Source of the DNA: Ignavibacteriales bacterium CG18_big_fil_WC_8_21_14_2_50_31_20
GTDB lineage: Bacteria > Bacteroidota > Ignavibacteria > Ignavibacteriales > Melioribacteraceae
Length of the DNA stretch: 41,827 bases
NCBI GenBank assembly: GCA_002786785.1
Contig: PCUD01000082.1
Location: forward strand, 8,855 to 50,681
Direction: 5' to 3'
Shown: one piece after another, positions 9,364 to 16,620 of the stretch
Position numbering within the stretch: position 1 is the stretch's first letter
Layout: the number at the start of each line of letters is the position of its first letter
The notes under the pieces: generated by a model
What the model saw: only the letters and a program-made list of their open reading frames with translations
Database searches by the model: none
What the model was told of the DNA's origin: nothing
Position numbers and translations under genes: made by a program

Positions 9364-10452
9364 ATGTTTTCAACATACATATTATTTGTATTAATGCTAA
9401 TACTTTTGATTTTTAATCTGTCAATTTATTCTGCTTTAAATAAACTTTTTAGGTTTCGGAAAAAGTCAAAAGGGAGCAATATTAATATTTCTATTGTTGT
9501 GGCTGCAAAGAATGAAACAGAAATTATTCCTAATTTAATTGCAGCATTATTGAAGCAGAATTTTCCAAAAGATAATTTTGAGGTTATTATTGTGGACGAT
9601 AATTCTGAGGATGATACATTTTTAAAAGCAAAATCAATTTGTACAGAATTAGAAAATTTTAGAATTATTAAGACTGAGAACAAGATTTTTAAAGCAAAAA
9701 AAGGCGCTTTAGATTTAGGAATTAAATTGACAAAATATCCCTATATACTTATAACAGATGCCGATTGTGAACCAGAAGTTGAATGGATTAACTCTTTTGC
9801 CAGTGGTTTTGCAAACAAAAACGATTTTCTATTTGGAATTGCTCCATATAAAAGGAAAAATTCCCTCACAAATTTAGTTGCACGTTTTGAAAATTTAAGA
9901 GCAAGCATTATTGTTTTTGCTTTTTCTAAATTAGGCTTTCCATATTCTGCGGCGGCTCGAAGTTTTGGATTTTCAAAAGAGGCTTTCAATAAAATTAACG
10001 GTTATGAAAACACAAATGCAACTTTAAGTGGTGATGACGATTTGCTTTTGCAAGAAGCAATTAAATTTAACTTTAAAATTGGAATGGTTACAGAAAACAA
10101 TTCCTTTGTATTTAGTAATACAAAAAATAATTTCACTGATTTTAGTAATCAAAAAGCACGCCACACATCTACTTCTATCTATTATTCATTTAAAAGTAAA
10201 CTTTTACTTGCTATTTGGCATTTGATAAATCTAACTTCACTTTTCTCTATATTAGCATTGCCATATGGTAATATATTTCTTTTACCTTTTTTTATTAAAA
10301 TAATAATAGATACTTTTGTACTAAATAATTTTCAAAATAATTTTGGATACAAAATAAATCCAATTTTATTTATTTTTCTACAAATAAATTATGAATTAAA
10401 TTTAATATACTTTTTTTTAAAAGGATTAAAATTTTCCAATAGATGGGATTAA
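9364..10452 (+). CDS. Membrane glycosyltransferase, family 2
   Basis: GT-A fold family 2 glycosyltransferase anchored in the membrane, probably acting on an envelope or exopolysaccharide precursor. An N-terminal membrane helix (about residues 3-22) comes first. The catalytic domain follows, with SIVVAAKNE, the nucleotide-sugar binding IIVDDNSEDD, the DxD-type ITDADCEP and GDDDLLLQEA. Hydrophobic C-terminal segments (e.g. LFSILALPYG and ILFIFLQINY) form further membrane helices. A TTG at 9358 could extend it by two residues, but the ATG at 9364, nine bases after AGGA (9351-9354, inside the end of the helicase gene), is the better start. Only four bases separate it from cdd. The acceptor is not predictable. 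Confidence 0.85.
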   Translation: MFSTYILFVLMLILLIFNLSIYSALNKLFRFRKKSKGSNINISIVVAAKNETEIIPNLIAALLKQNFPKDNFEVIIVDDNSEDDTFLKAKSICTELENFRIIKTENKIFKAKKGALDLGIKLTKYPYILITDADCEPEVEWINSFASGFANKNDFLFGIAPYKRKNSLTNLVARFENLRASIIVFAFSKLGFPYSAAARSFGFSKEAFNKINGYENTNATLSGDDDLLLQEAIKFNFKIGMVTENNSFVFSNTKNNFTDFSNQKARHTSTSIYYSFKSKLLLAIWHLINLTSLFSILALPYGNIFLLPFFIKIIIDTFVLNNFQNNFGYKINPILFIFLQINYELNLIYFFLKGLKFSNRWD

Positions 10453-10456
10453 TTTT

Positions 10457-10855
10457 ATGAACAATAATGAACTAATTGATTTAGCAAATGCTGCTAAAAA
10501 TAAATCTTATTCTCCTTATTCTAAATTTAGAGTAGGTGCTGCATTACTAACTAAAGATGGGAAAGTATTTCAAGGTGCAAATATTGAAAATGCTGCTTAT
10601 GGTGTTACAATTTGTGCCGAAAGAACAGCTGCATTTGCTGCAAAATTAGATGGGAATGATGAATTTTTAGCAATTGCAATTGCATCTGATAGTAAGGATT
10701 ATATTACTCCGTGTGGTGCTTGTCGCCAAGTATTAATGGAGCTTTGTGGAGAAGATTTAGACGTTATAGTTACTAATGGAAATGGTGATGTAAAATCTTT
10801 TAAGCTAAATGAGTTACTCCCATTTTCATTTGGCGATAAAAATTTGAATTCCTAA
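10457..10855 (+). CDS. cdd: Cytidine deaminase
   Basis: Zinc hydrolase converting cytidine and deoxycytidine to uridine and deoxyuridine. The catalytic CAE triad (C53, A54, E55 in TICAERTAAF) and PCGACRQVL (C86 and C89) give the three-cysteine zinc site of the homotetrameric type. SPYSKFRVGAAL (19-30) and GANIENAAYG (40-49) are typical substrate-binding segments. The length of 132 aa is standard for the short form. It is the first gene of the nucleoside salvage set and is followed by a hairpin terminator. Confidence 0.97.
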   Translation: MNNNELIDLANAAKNKSYSPYSKFRVGAALLTKDGKVFQGANIENAAYGVTICAERTAAFAAKLDGNDEFLAIAIASDSKDYITPCGACRQVLMELCGEDLDVIVTNGNGDVKSFKLNELLPFSFGDKNLNS

Positions 10856-10869
10856 AATTAATTTTATGT

Positions 10870-10900
10870 GTTTGAGATTTTTAAGCTCAAACTATTTTTT
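10870..10900 (+). terminator. Intrinsic terminator after cdd
   Basis: GTTTGAG (10870-10876) and CTCAAAC (10886-10892) form a 7-bp stem with a 9-base loop, followed by TATTTTTT. It lies 15 bases after the cdd stop. The stem is AT-rich, so termination may be partial, leaving read-through into tdk. Confidence 0.55.
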
Positions 10901-10927
10901 AATATTTTTTAAAATCAAAATTTAAAT

Positions 10928-11497
10928 ATGGTAGAATTTGTCCCGCACCCTGTTCCCCACAATACAGGTTGGATTGAAGTAATTTCTGGTTGCATGTTTA
11001 GCGGCAAAACAGAAGAACTAATTAGAAGATTGCGTAGAGCTAAATTTGCAAAACTTAACGTAAAAGTATTTAAACCAATTATTGATAATAGGTATTCAAA
11101 AACTGAAATAGTTTCGCATAGTGAACAAGCATTTCCATCCATTATGATTGATAAATCTGATGATGTTCTTTCAATGGTTGCTGATGTAGATATTGTTGGA
11201 ATAGATGAAGCCCAATTCTTTGACAATAATATTTCGGATGTTGCACTTGAATTAGCAAAGATGGGCAAAAGAGTTATTATTGCTGGACTTGATATGGATT
11301 TTAAAGGAATTCCATTTGGCCCAATGCCTAATCTACTTGCTATTGCCGAATATGTTACAAAACCTAAAGCTATTTGTGTAGTATGCGGAAGTCCTGCGAC
11401 TATGACACAACGGATTAGTGATTCAAAAGAGCTAGTGGAAGTTGGAGCATCTGATAAGTATGAAGCTCGCTGTCGTAAACATCATTATATACCATAA
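10928..11497 (+). CDS. tdk: Thymidine kinase
   Basis: Type II (TK1-like) thymidine kinase phosphorylating thymidine with ATP. The P-loop GCMFSGKT is at 21-28 and the lid-region RRLRRAK follows it. The catalytic DEAQFF is at 93-98, with E94 as the expected general base. A structural zinc site is visible as C150-x2-C153 and C182-x2-H185. The N-terminal lead before the P-loop (GWIEVISG) resembles Bacteroidota enzymes. The length of 189 aa is normal. It precedes the nucleoside permease by 12 bases. Confidence 0.97.
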   Translation: MVEFVPHPVPHNTGWIEVISGCMFSGKTEELIRRLRRAKFAKLNVKVFKPIIDNRYSKTEIVSHSEQAFPSIMIDKSDDVLSMVADVDIVGIDEAQFFDNNISDVALELAKMGKRVIIAGLDMDFKGIPFGPMPNLLAIAEYVTKPKAICVVCGSPATMTQRISDSKELVEVGASDKYEARCRKHHYIP

Positions 11498-11509
11498 TAC
11501 TGGAGTTAT

Positions 11510-12862
11510 ATGGATTTTACATCTATTTTTAGAGGAATGTTTGGAATTTTATTATTAGTAGGAATCGCTTTTTTATTCTCCAATAATAAAAAGAAAATTA
11601 ACTGGCATCTTGTTATAACTGGACTTAGCTTACAATTTATTTTTGCACTTTTAATAATTAAAGGCGATTATTTTTCACAATATTTTTCTCCACTTGGTTG
11701 GCCCAAATTATTTTTTGCTTGGGTCAGCAGTTTCTTTGTGATAATTCTTAATTTTACTACTGAAGGGGCAAAATTTGTATTTGGAAATCTTGCTTTAGGT
11801 CCAGGAACTGAAAATAGTATGGGAATGTTTTTTGCATTTCAAGTTCTCCCAACAATAATATTTTTTGCTTCACTAATGGCTATTCTTTACCACTTAGGAA
11901 TTATGCAAAGAGTTGTTCAAGCGATGGCTTGGGTTATGTCTAAGCTGCTTGGTACCAGTGGGGCAGAATCACTTTCAGCAACTGCTAATATTTTTGTTGG
12001 GCAAACTGAGGCTCCCCTTATGATTAAGCCATACATTAAAAATATGACAAATAGTGAAATTCTTACAATAATGGTTGGAGGAATGGCTACTGTTGCAGGT
12101 GGTGTAATGGCAGCATATATTCAAATTTTAAGTACAACATTTGCAGAAGTTATGGGATTACAACTTGCTGAAGCACAGTTATTATTTGCTACACATTTAC
12201 TTGGAGCAAGTGTTATGGCTGCACCTGCTGGACTTATAATGTCAAAAATTATTTATCCTGAAACTGAAGTTCCCGAAACAAGAGGTGAAGTAAAAGTGGC
12301 GATTGAAAAAACCTCTTCAAACGTAATTGAAGCAGCTGCTACTGGTGCTAGTGATGGATTGCAATTGGCTTTGAATGTAGCTGCAATGTTGCTTGCTTTT
12401 ATTGCATTAATTGCACTATCAAATTATATGCTAGAAGGGGCTGGGAATTTATTGGGATTAAATTCATTCCTAATTTCAGAGTATGGACAACCATTAAATT
12501 TGCAATTTATCCTTGGATTTGTATTTCAATTTTTGGCATATGGAATTGGTGTTCCTTGGGAAAATGCAATGCAATTTGGATCTTTATTCGGGACAAAAAT
12601 TGTCCTAAATGAATTTGTTGCGTACTTTGATATGAGTGCTCTAATTGCCTCAAAAGATATGATTAACGAAAAAACTATTTTAATGGCAACTTATGCACTT
12701 TGTGGTTTTGCAAACTTTAGTTCAATTGCTATTCAGATTGGTGGACTTTCACCTTTAGCACCCAATAGGAAATCTGATTTTGCTAAGCTTGGATTAAAAG
12801 CATTAGTGGGAGGTGCATTATCAACTTTAATGACAGCTACTTTAGCTGGAATTTTATTTTAG
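11510..12862 (+). CDS. nupC: Concentrative nucleoside transporter (CNT/NupC family)
   Basis: Inner-membrane symporter importing nucleosides with Na+ or H+. The 450-aa chain is strongly hydrophobic with many predicted helices. It carries the CNT signature GQTEAPL at 164-170 and, later, a VPWENAM segment with a downstream FVAYFD stretch, regions that bind nucleoside and ion in the family. A charged cytoplasmic-looking segment (EVPETRGEVKVAIEKT) separates the two halves. GGAG (11502-11505) lies four bases before the ATG. Flanking tdk and punA fit import followed by salvage. Substrate range (purine versus pyrimidine) cannot be read with confidence. Confidence 0.94.
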   Translation: MDFTSIFRGMFGILLLVGIAFLFSNNKKKINWHLVITGLSLQFIFALLIIKGDYFSQYFSPLGWPKLFFAWVSSFFVIILNFTTEGAKFVFGNLALGPGTENSMGMFFAFQVLPTIIFFASLMAILYHLGIMQRVVQAMAWVMSKLLGTSGAESLSATANIFVGQTEAPLMIKPYIKNMTNSEILTIMVGGMATVAGGVMAAYIQILSTTFAEVMGLQLAEAQLLFATHLLGASVMAAPAGLIMSKIIYPETEVPETRGEVKVAIEKTSSNVIEAAATGASDGLQLALNVAAMLLAFIALIALSNYMLEGAGNLLGLNSFLISEYGQPLNLQFILGFVFQFLAYGIGVPWENAMQFGSLFGTKIVLNEFVAYFDMSALIASKDMINEKTILMATYALCGFANFSSIAIQIGGLSPLAPNRKSDFAKLGLKALVGGALSTLMTATLAGILF

Positions 12863-12869
12863 GTGTATA

Positions 12870-13688
12870 ATGTTAGATTTAGATAAAAAATATGATGAGC
12901 TTATTGATAACCTAATTAGCAATGTTCCATTTAAACCAGAAATTGGATTAGTGCTTGGAAGCGGGCTTGGTGAGTTTGCTGAAAAAACGAAAATAATTAA
13001 AACAATTCCAACCAACGAATTGATTGGTTATCCCGAATCTACTGTTGAGGGACACAAAGGATTTATACATTTTGCGGAAGTAAACAATAAAAAACTTATG
13101 ATTTATCAAGGCAGAATTCATCCTTACGAAGGTTATAATATTTCTGAATGTGTGCTTCCTATTTTTATTGCATATAAATTAGGTGTTAATAAAATTATTT
13201 TAACTAATGCTGCTGGTGGGTTAAATCACTTACAACCAGCTGACTTAATGTTAATAACATCAATGATTTCATTTAATATAAAAAAACAATTAGGTGAACT
13301 TATTGGGCTTGCTTCAACACAAGCAAGAAATAATTTTTTCAACTTTCCTTCCAATAGAATAAATGATATAATTAGAAATGCAGCATTGAAGGAAGAAGTG
13401 GTTTTGAAAGAGGGAGTTTATTGGTATAGTCAAGGTCCTAGTTATGAAACTCCAGCTGAAATTAGAATGGTACACAAATTAGGTGGCGATGCGGTTGGGA
13501 TGTCTACTGTTCACGAAGCAATATTTGCATCAGCTCTTGGGATGGAAATTGGAGCGATTTCATGTATTACAAATTATGCTGCAGGTATTTCTGCCAATAA
13601 ACTTAATCATCAAGAAGTCATGGAAACTGCAGAATTAGTAAAAGAAAAATTTGAGAAGTTAATAAAAGAAATAATTCAGCTTATGTAG
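12870..13688 (+). CDS. punA: Purine nucleoside phosphorylase (trimeric, PNP-I/MTAP family)
   Basis: Phosphorolysis of inosine and guanosine, and their deoxy forms, to base plus (deoxy)ribose-1-phosphate. Motifs: phosphate-binding GSGLG (30-34), EGHKG (60-64), QGRIHPYEGY (80-89), NAAGG (113-117) and QGPSYETPAEIR. The CITNYAAGI segment carries the base-binding Asn, which favours a 6-oxopurine nucleosidase over an MTA phosphorylase. The length of 272 aa is normal. It starts seven bases after nupC and ends the salvage set before a hairpin. Confidence 0.94.
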   Translation: MLDLDKKYDELIDNLISNVPFKPEIGLVLGSGLGEFAEKTKIIKTIPTNELIGYPESTVEGHKGFIHFAEVNNKKLMIYQGRIHPYEGYNISECVLPIFIAYKLGVNKIILTNAAGGLNHLQPADLMLITSMISFNIKKQLGELIGLASTQARNNFFNFPSNRINDIIRNAALKEEVVLKEGVYWYSQGPSYETPAEIRMVHKLGGDAVGMSTVHEAIFASALGMEIGAISCITNYAAGISANKLNHQEVMETAELVKEKFEKLIKEIIQLM

Positions 13689-13740
13689 AAAATAAATTGC
13701 TCAGCAATAAATTTTCTTCTATTTCTTGTTTCTTTTTATT
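13687..13740 (+). terminator. Probable terminator after punA
   Basis: The arms at 13687-13701 and 13703-13717 are complementary except for two adjacent mismatches. A T-rich tract (13718-13740) follows. The left arm begins within the punA stop codon. The stem is AT-rich and the loop must open by a few pairs, so strength is uncertain. Confidence 0.5.
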
Positions 13741-13827
13741 AGTTTAATTAAATTGCACAATAAATAAAATATAGTCTTAATGTTTCAGCTAATGTATTAA
13801 GATATTTACAAACTAAAATAAGATTGA

Positions 13828-13872
13828 ATGACCATGGACGAAGGCCCGAATAAGAATAATTTAAAGTATTAA
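13828..13872 (+). CDS. Candidate 14-codon leader peptide upstream of corA
   Basis: An ATG at 13828 opens a short frame reading MTMDEGPNKNNLKY and stopping at 13870-13872, 57 bases before corA. A second in-frame ATG at 13834 would give MDEGP as the N-terminus. No clear ribosome binding site precedes either. Acidic and proline residues next to the start recall the MgtL leader of E. coli mgtA (MEPDP...), where such residues make ribosomes fall off at low Mg2+. The GC-rich stretch coding DEGP stands out from its AT-rich surroundings and forms one arm of a hairpin. Chance is a real alternative for an ORF this short. Confidence 0.35.
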   Translation: MTMDEGPNKNNLKY

Positions 13873-13929
13873 CTATTTTGTAAGGGCTTCATGTTTCCTT
13901 GCAGAATAAATAAGTAAGGAGACATCATA
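13833..13929 (+). promoter_or_regulatory. Structured 5' leader of corA
   Basis: CATG (13833-13836) and GAAGGCCC (13840-13847) pair with GGGCTTCATG (13884-13893), with two bulges (GAC and one G), enclosing an AT-rich loop. Downstream, TCCTT (13896-13900) can pair with AAGGA (13916-13920), which is the corA ribosome binding site (ATG at 13930). So one hairpin covers the leader ORF and a second can hide the ribosome binding site. AAGG (13841-13844) could alternatively pair with CCTT (13897-13900), giving a possible switch. No known Mg2+ riboswitch (M-box) pattern was recognised. Confidence 0.4.
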
Positions 13930-14859
13930 ATGATTAAAATTTTTAAAACATTTGGTGGTTATATTGAAATTGACAAACCTCAAGATAATTGCTGGATAAA
14001 TACTACTAACCCCACAAAAGATGAAATTCAAAAATTAACCGATGATTTTGGTTTACCTAGTGACATAATTAATGACATATTGGATCAAGATGAAAGACCT
14101 CGAATTGAGTTTGAAGATAATTGGACTTTAATAATTCTAAGAATCCCCGTTGAAGTAAATAATAATGGAGTTCCATTTAATACTATTCCATTAGGAATTT
14201 TTATCACATCCAATTTTACAGTAACTGTTTGTTTGCAAGATAATGCAGTATTGCCTATTGGGCAACCATCACCATTTAGAGACCAATATAAAGAAATTTC
14301 AGACAGCATCAATTTTATACTCCGCTTATTTCTTCGTTCCGGAAATTTATACTTGAAATATTTAAAACAAATAAACCAAATGACTTCATTAATTGAACAA
14401 GACCTTGAGAAATCAATTAAAAACAAGGAATTGAATAAATTACTAAAAATGGAGAAAAGTTTAGTTTATTTTATTACTTCAATTAAAGCCAACGAAATTG
14501 TTTTAGCAAAACTTCGTAATTCAAAAAAGATAACCACCGAAATAAATGAAGATTTATTAGAAGATGCATTTATCGAAAATAAACAAGCTCTTGAAATGTC
14601 ACAGATTTATTCAGACATTCAAAGCGGAATGATGGATGCATTTGCATCTGTGATTTCTAACAATTTAAACGTTGTAATGAAACAATTAACAATAATTTCA
14701 ATACTTTTAATGATTCCAACCTTAATTGCAAGCTTATTCGGTATGAATGTCCCAAATTTATTGGAAAATTCTTTTTGGGCAATGCCTTTAATAATTTTAG
14801 GTTCCTTGGTACTTTCAATTTTAGGAGTAATAATATTTAGAAAAAGACAATGGTTTTAA
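13930..14859 (+). CDS. corA: CorA family magnesium/divalent cation channel
   Basis: Pentameric inner-membrane channel for Mg2+ (also Co2+ and Ni2+ in some members). A large acidic cytoplasmic N-terminal domain is followed by a long helix and two C-terminal membrane helices. The selectivity signature GMN is at 271-273 at the end of the first helix, and the protein ends with a basic cluster FRKRQWF. The length of 309 aa is typical. GGAG at 13918-13921 precedes the ATG by eight bases. The upstream leader may regulate it. Some CorA relatives (ZntB) export zinc but usually show the same GMN, so substrate is a family-level guess. Confidence 0.93.
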   Translation: MIKIFKTFGGYIEIDKPQDNCWINTTNPTKDEIQKLTDDFGLPSDIINDILDQDERPRIEFEDNWTLIILRIPVEVNNNGVPFNTIPLGIFITSNFTVTVCLQDNAVLPIGQPSPFRDQYKEISDSINFILRLFLRSGNLYLKYLKQINQMTSLIEQDLEKSIKNKELNKLLKMEKSLVYFITSIKANEIVLAKLRNSKKITTEINEDLLEDAFIENKQALEMSQIYSDIQSGMMDAFASVISNNLNVVMKQLTIISILLMIPTLIASLFGMNVPNLLENSFWAMPLIILGSLVLSILGVIIFRKRQWF

Positions 14860-14951
14860 TAAAATTTCATATTCTCATTAACTAATAAAGAACAAGTTTA
14901 TGAATATTTTTCAACTAAATGAACAATAAATAATGTTTGGATTCTAAAATA

Positions 14952-15782
14952 ATGAACTCAAAATTATGTAATATCCTTTTTTTTACATTAAGCTTATTCA
15001 CCTTTAATTTATTTGCTCAAAAAGTTAAAACTATTGATTTGGAAAGATATTTTAATGGTTTTCAAGGTGGTTTTAAAATATACAATTTTGCAACAGATAC
15101 ATACATTCAATACAATGATGAGCAATGCAAAAAAAGATTTTCCCCCTGCTCTACTTTTAAAATTCCAAACTCGCTTATTGGTATTGAAACAGGGATAATT
15201 ACTGACACATCATTTATAATAAAATATGATAGCCTATTACATCCCAAAACTGAAAATTATTTATCGAGAGTTCCATTTAAATTCTGGTTTCATGATTTAT
15301 CATTAAAACGTGCATTTAAGTATTCGTGTGTATGGTATTATCAAGAATTGGCTCGCAAAATTGGTGCAGAAAAAATGCAAACCTATTTGAATTTTATTGA
15401 TTATGGAAATAATGATATTACAAGCGGAATTGATAATTTTTGGCTTAATGGGTCAATTGAAATTTCTATTAATGAACAAGTTGAATTCTTAAAAAAACTT
15501 TTTCTACACAAAATAAACGGTTTTTCTGATTCCTCATTTAATATGGTGAAGAGTATTATGCTTTATGACTCAACTTCCAATTATACTTTGTATGCGAAAA
15601 CTGGAACTTGTGATTATTTGGATAGAAAAGTTATTGCTTGGTTTGTAGGATTTATCGTAACAAATTCTGAAACTAATATTTTTGCCCTAAATTTAATTGT
15701 AAATAGTTTTGATGACTTAAAGAATAATATACGACTTGAAATGACAAAAAATATTTTGAAAAAATTGGTAATTATTAAATAA
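14952..15782 (+). CDS. Class D (OXA-type) serine beta-lactamase, exported
   Basis: Hydrolyses beta-lactam antibiotics in the periplasm. All class D active-site motifs are present: STFK (S67 nucleophile, K70 expected to be carboxylated), SCV (125-127), YGN (151-153), W164 in FWL, KTG (216-218) and AWFVGF after it. A signal peptide covers about residues 1-23 (hydrophobic core FFTLSLFTFNL, then FAQ). A TTG at 14937 would add five residues; the ATG at 14952 gives a cleaner signal peptide. 276 aa is typical. It lies after corA and 51 bases before an SGNH hydrolase, with no mobile-element genes nearby, so it looks like a resident chromosomal gene. Confidence 0.9.
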   Translation: MNSKLCNILFFTLSLFTFNLFAQKVKTIDLERYFNGFQGGFKIYNFATDTYIQYNDEQCKKRFSPCSTFKIPNSLIGIETGIITDTSFIIKYDSLLHPKTENYLSRVPFKFWFHDLSLKRAFKYSCVWYYQELARKIGAEKMQTYLNFIDYGNNDITSGIDNFWLNGSIEISINEQVEFLKKLFLHKINGFSDSSFNMVKSIMLYDSTSNYTLYAKTGTCDYLDRKVIAWFVGFIVTNSETNIFALNLIVNSFDDLKNNIRLEMTKNILKKLVIIK

Positions 15783-15833
15783 TAATTACTAAAATATTTT
15801 ATCATTAAATTTTTAAGGAAATCTTGGAATAAT

Positions 15834-16514
15834 ATGAAACTTACTATTATGCTTATTTTACTGTGTTTTATTCCTATTTTAACATTTGGGCAAGATTGGG
15901 CAAATGTTGATCGTTTCAAAAATGAAAATACAAAACTTGGATTACCGGTACCAAGCGAAAACAGAATAGTTTTTATGGGCAACTCAATTACTGAAGGTTG
16001 GAGTAAGTTTTATCCAGTTTTTTTTACAGGCAAAAATTATATCAATCGCGGTATTAGTGGACAAACAACACCGCAAATGTTACTCCGTTTTAGAAATGAT
16101 GTTATTAATCTTAGACCAAAATTAGTTATTATTTTAGCTGGGACAAATGATATTGCTGGCAATACTGGCTTAACAAAACTTGATGCAATTTTGAATAATA
16201 TTATTTCAATGACAGAATTAGCAAAAGCAAATAACATTCAAGTAATTCTTTCTTCTGTTTTACCAGTTTTTGATTATCCATGGAAAACTGGGATTAATCC
16301 TGCTGAAAAAATTGACTCACTAAATAGAATGATTAAAAATTATGCTGAGCAAAACAAAATAACATATCTTAATTATTACTCATCAATGGTCGATGAACGC
16401 AAAGGACTTAAAGCTGAGTATTCTGAAGATGGAGTTCACCCAAATGAAACTGGATATAAAATAATGTCAAAATTAGTAGAAGAAGCTATTAGTAAATTAA
16501 AATTTGAAGAGTGA
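15834..16514 (+). CDS. Exported SGNH/GDSL-type hydrolase
   Basis: Secreted esterase or acetylhydrolase of the SGNH fold. A signal peptide covers about residues 1-20 (MKLTIMLILLCFIPILTFGQ). The four blocks are visible: I MGNSITEGW with S51; II NRGISGQTT with the oxyanion Gly; III LAGTNDIAG with N105; V DGVHPNETGY with D199 and H202. The 226-aa size and sequence style resemble platelet-activating-factor acetylhydrolase-like or carbohydrate-acetyl esterases rather than lipases. The substrate is not predictable. It may share a transcript with the beta-lactamase. Confidence 0.88.
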   Translation: MKLTIMLILLCFIPILTFGQDWANVDRFKNENTKLGLPVPSENRIVFMGNSITEGWSKFYPVFFTGKNYINRGISGQTTPQMLLRFRNDVINLRPKLVIILAGTNDIAGNTGLTKLDAILNNIISMTELAKANNIQVILSSVLPVFDYPWKTGINPAEKIDSLNRMIKNYAEQNKITYLNYYSSMVDERKGLKAEYSEDGVHPNETGYKIMSKLVEEAISKLKFEE

Positions 16515-16553
16515 TTTTACTATTAACTTGATAGATATTTTAACTTAATCCAC

Positions 16554-16589
16554 ACCAAATATCTTTTTCCATTTATAGCTATATTTGGT
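16554..16589. repeat. Inverted repeat between the SGNH gene and gatB
   Basis: ACCAAATAT (16554-16562) and ATATTTGGT (16581-16589) are a perfect 9-bp inverted repeat with an 18-base spacer. No T-run follows on either strand, so it is a poor terminator. It could be an mRNA hairpin or a protein-binding palindrome ahead of gatB (ATG 16621). Confidence 0.4.
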
Positions 16590-16620
16590 AAGAAAATTTT
16601 AACAAGTAATTTTATTTGAT

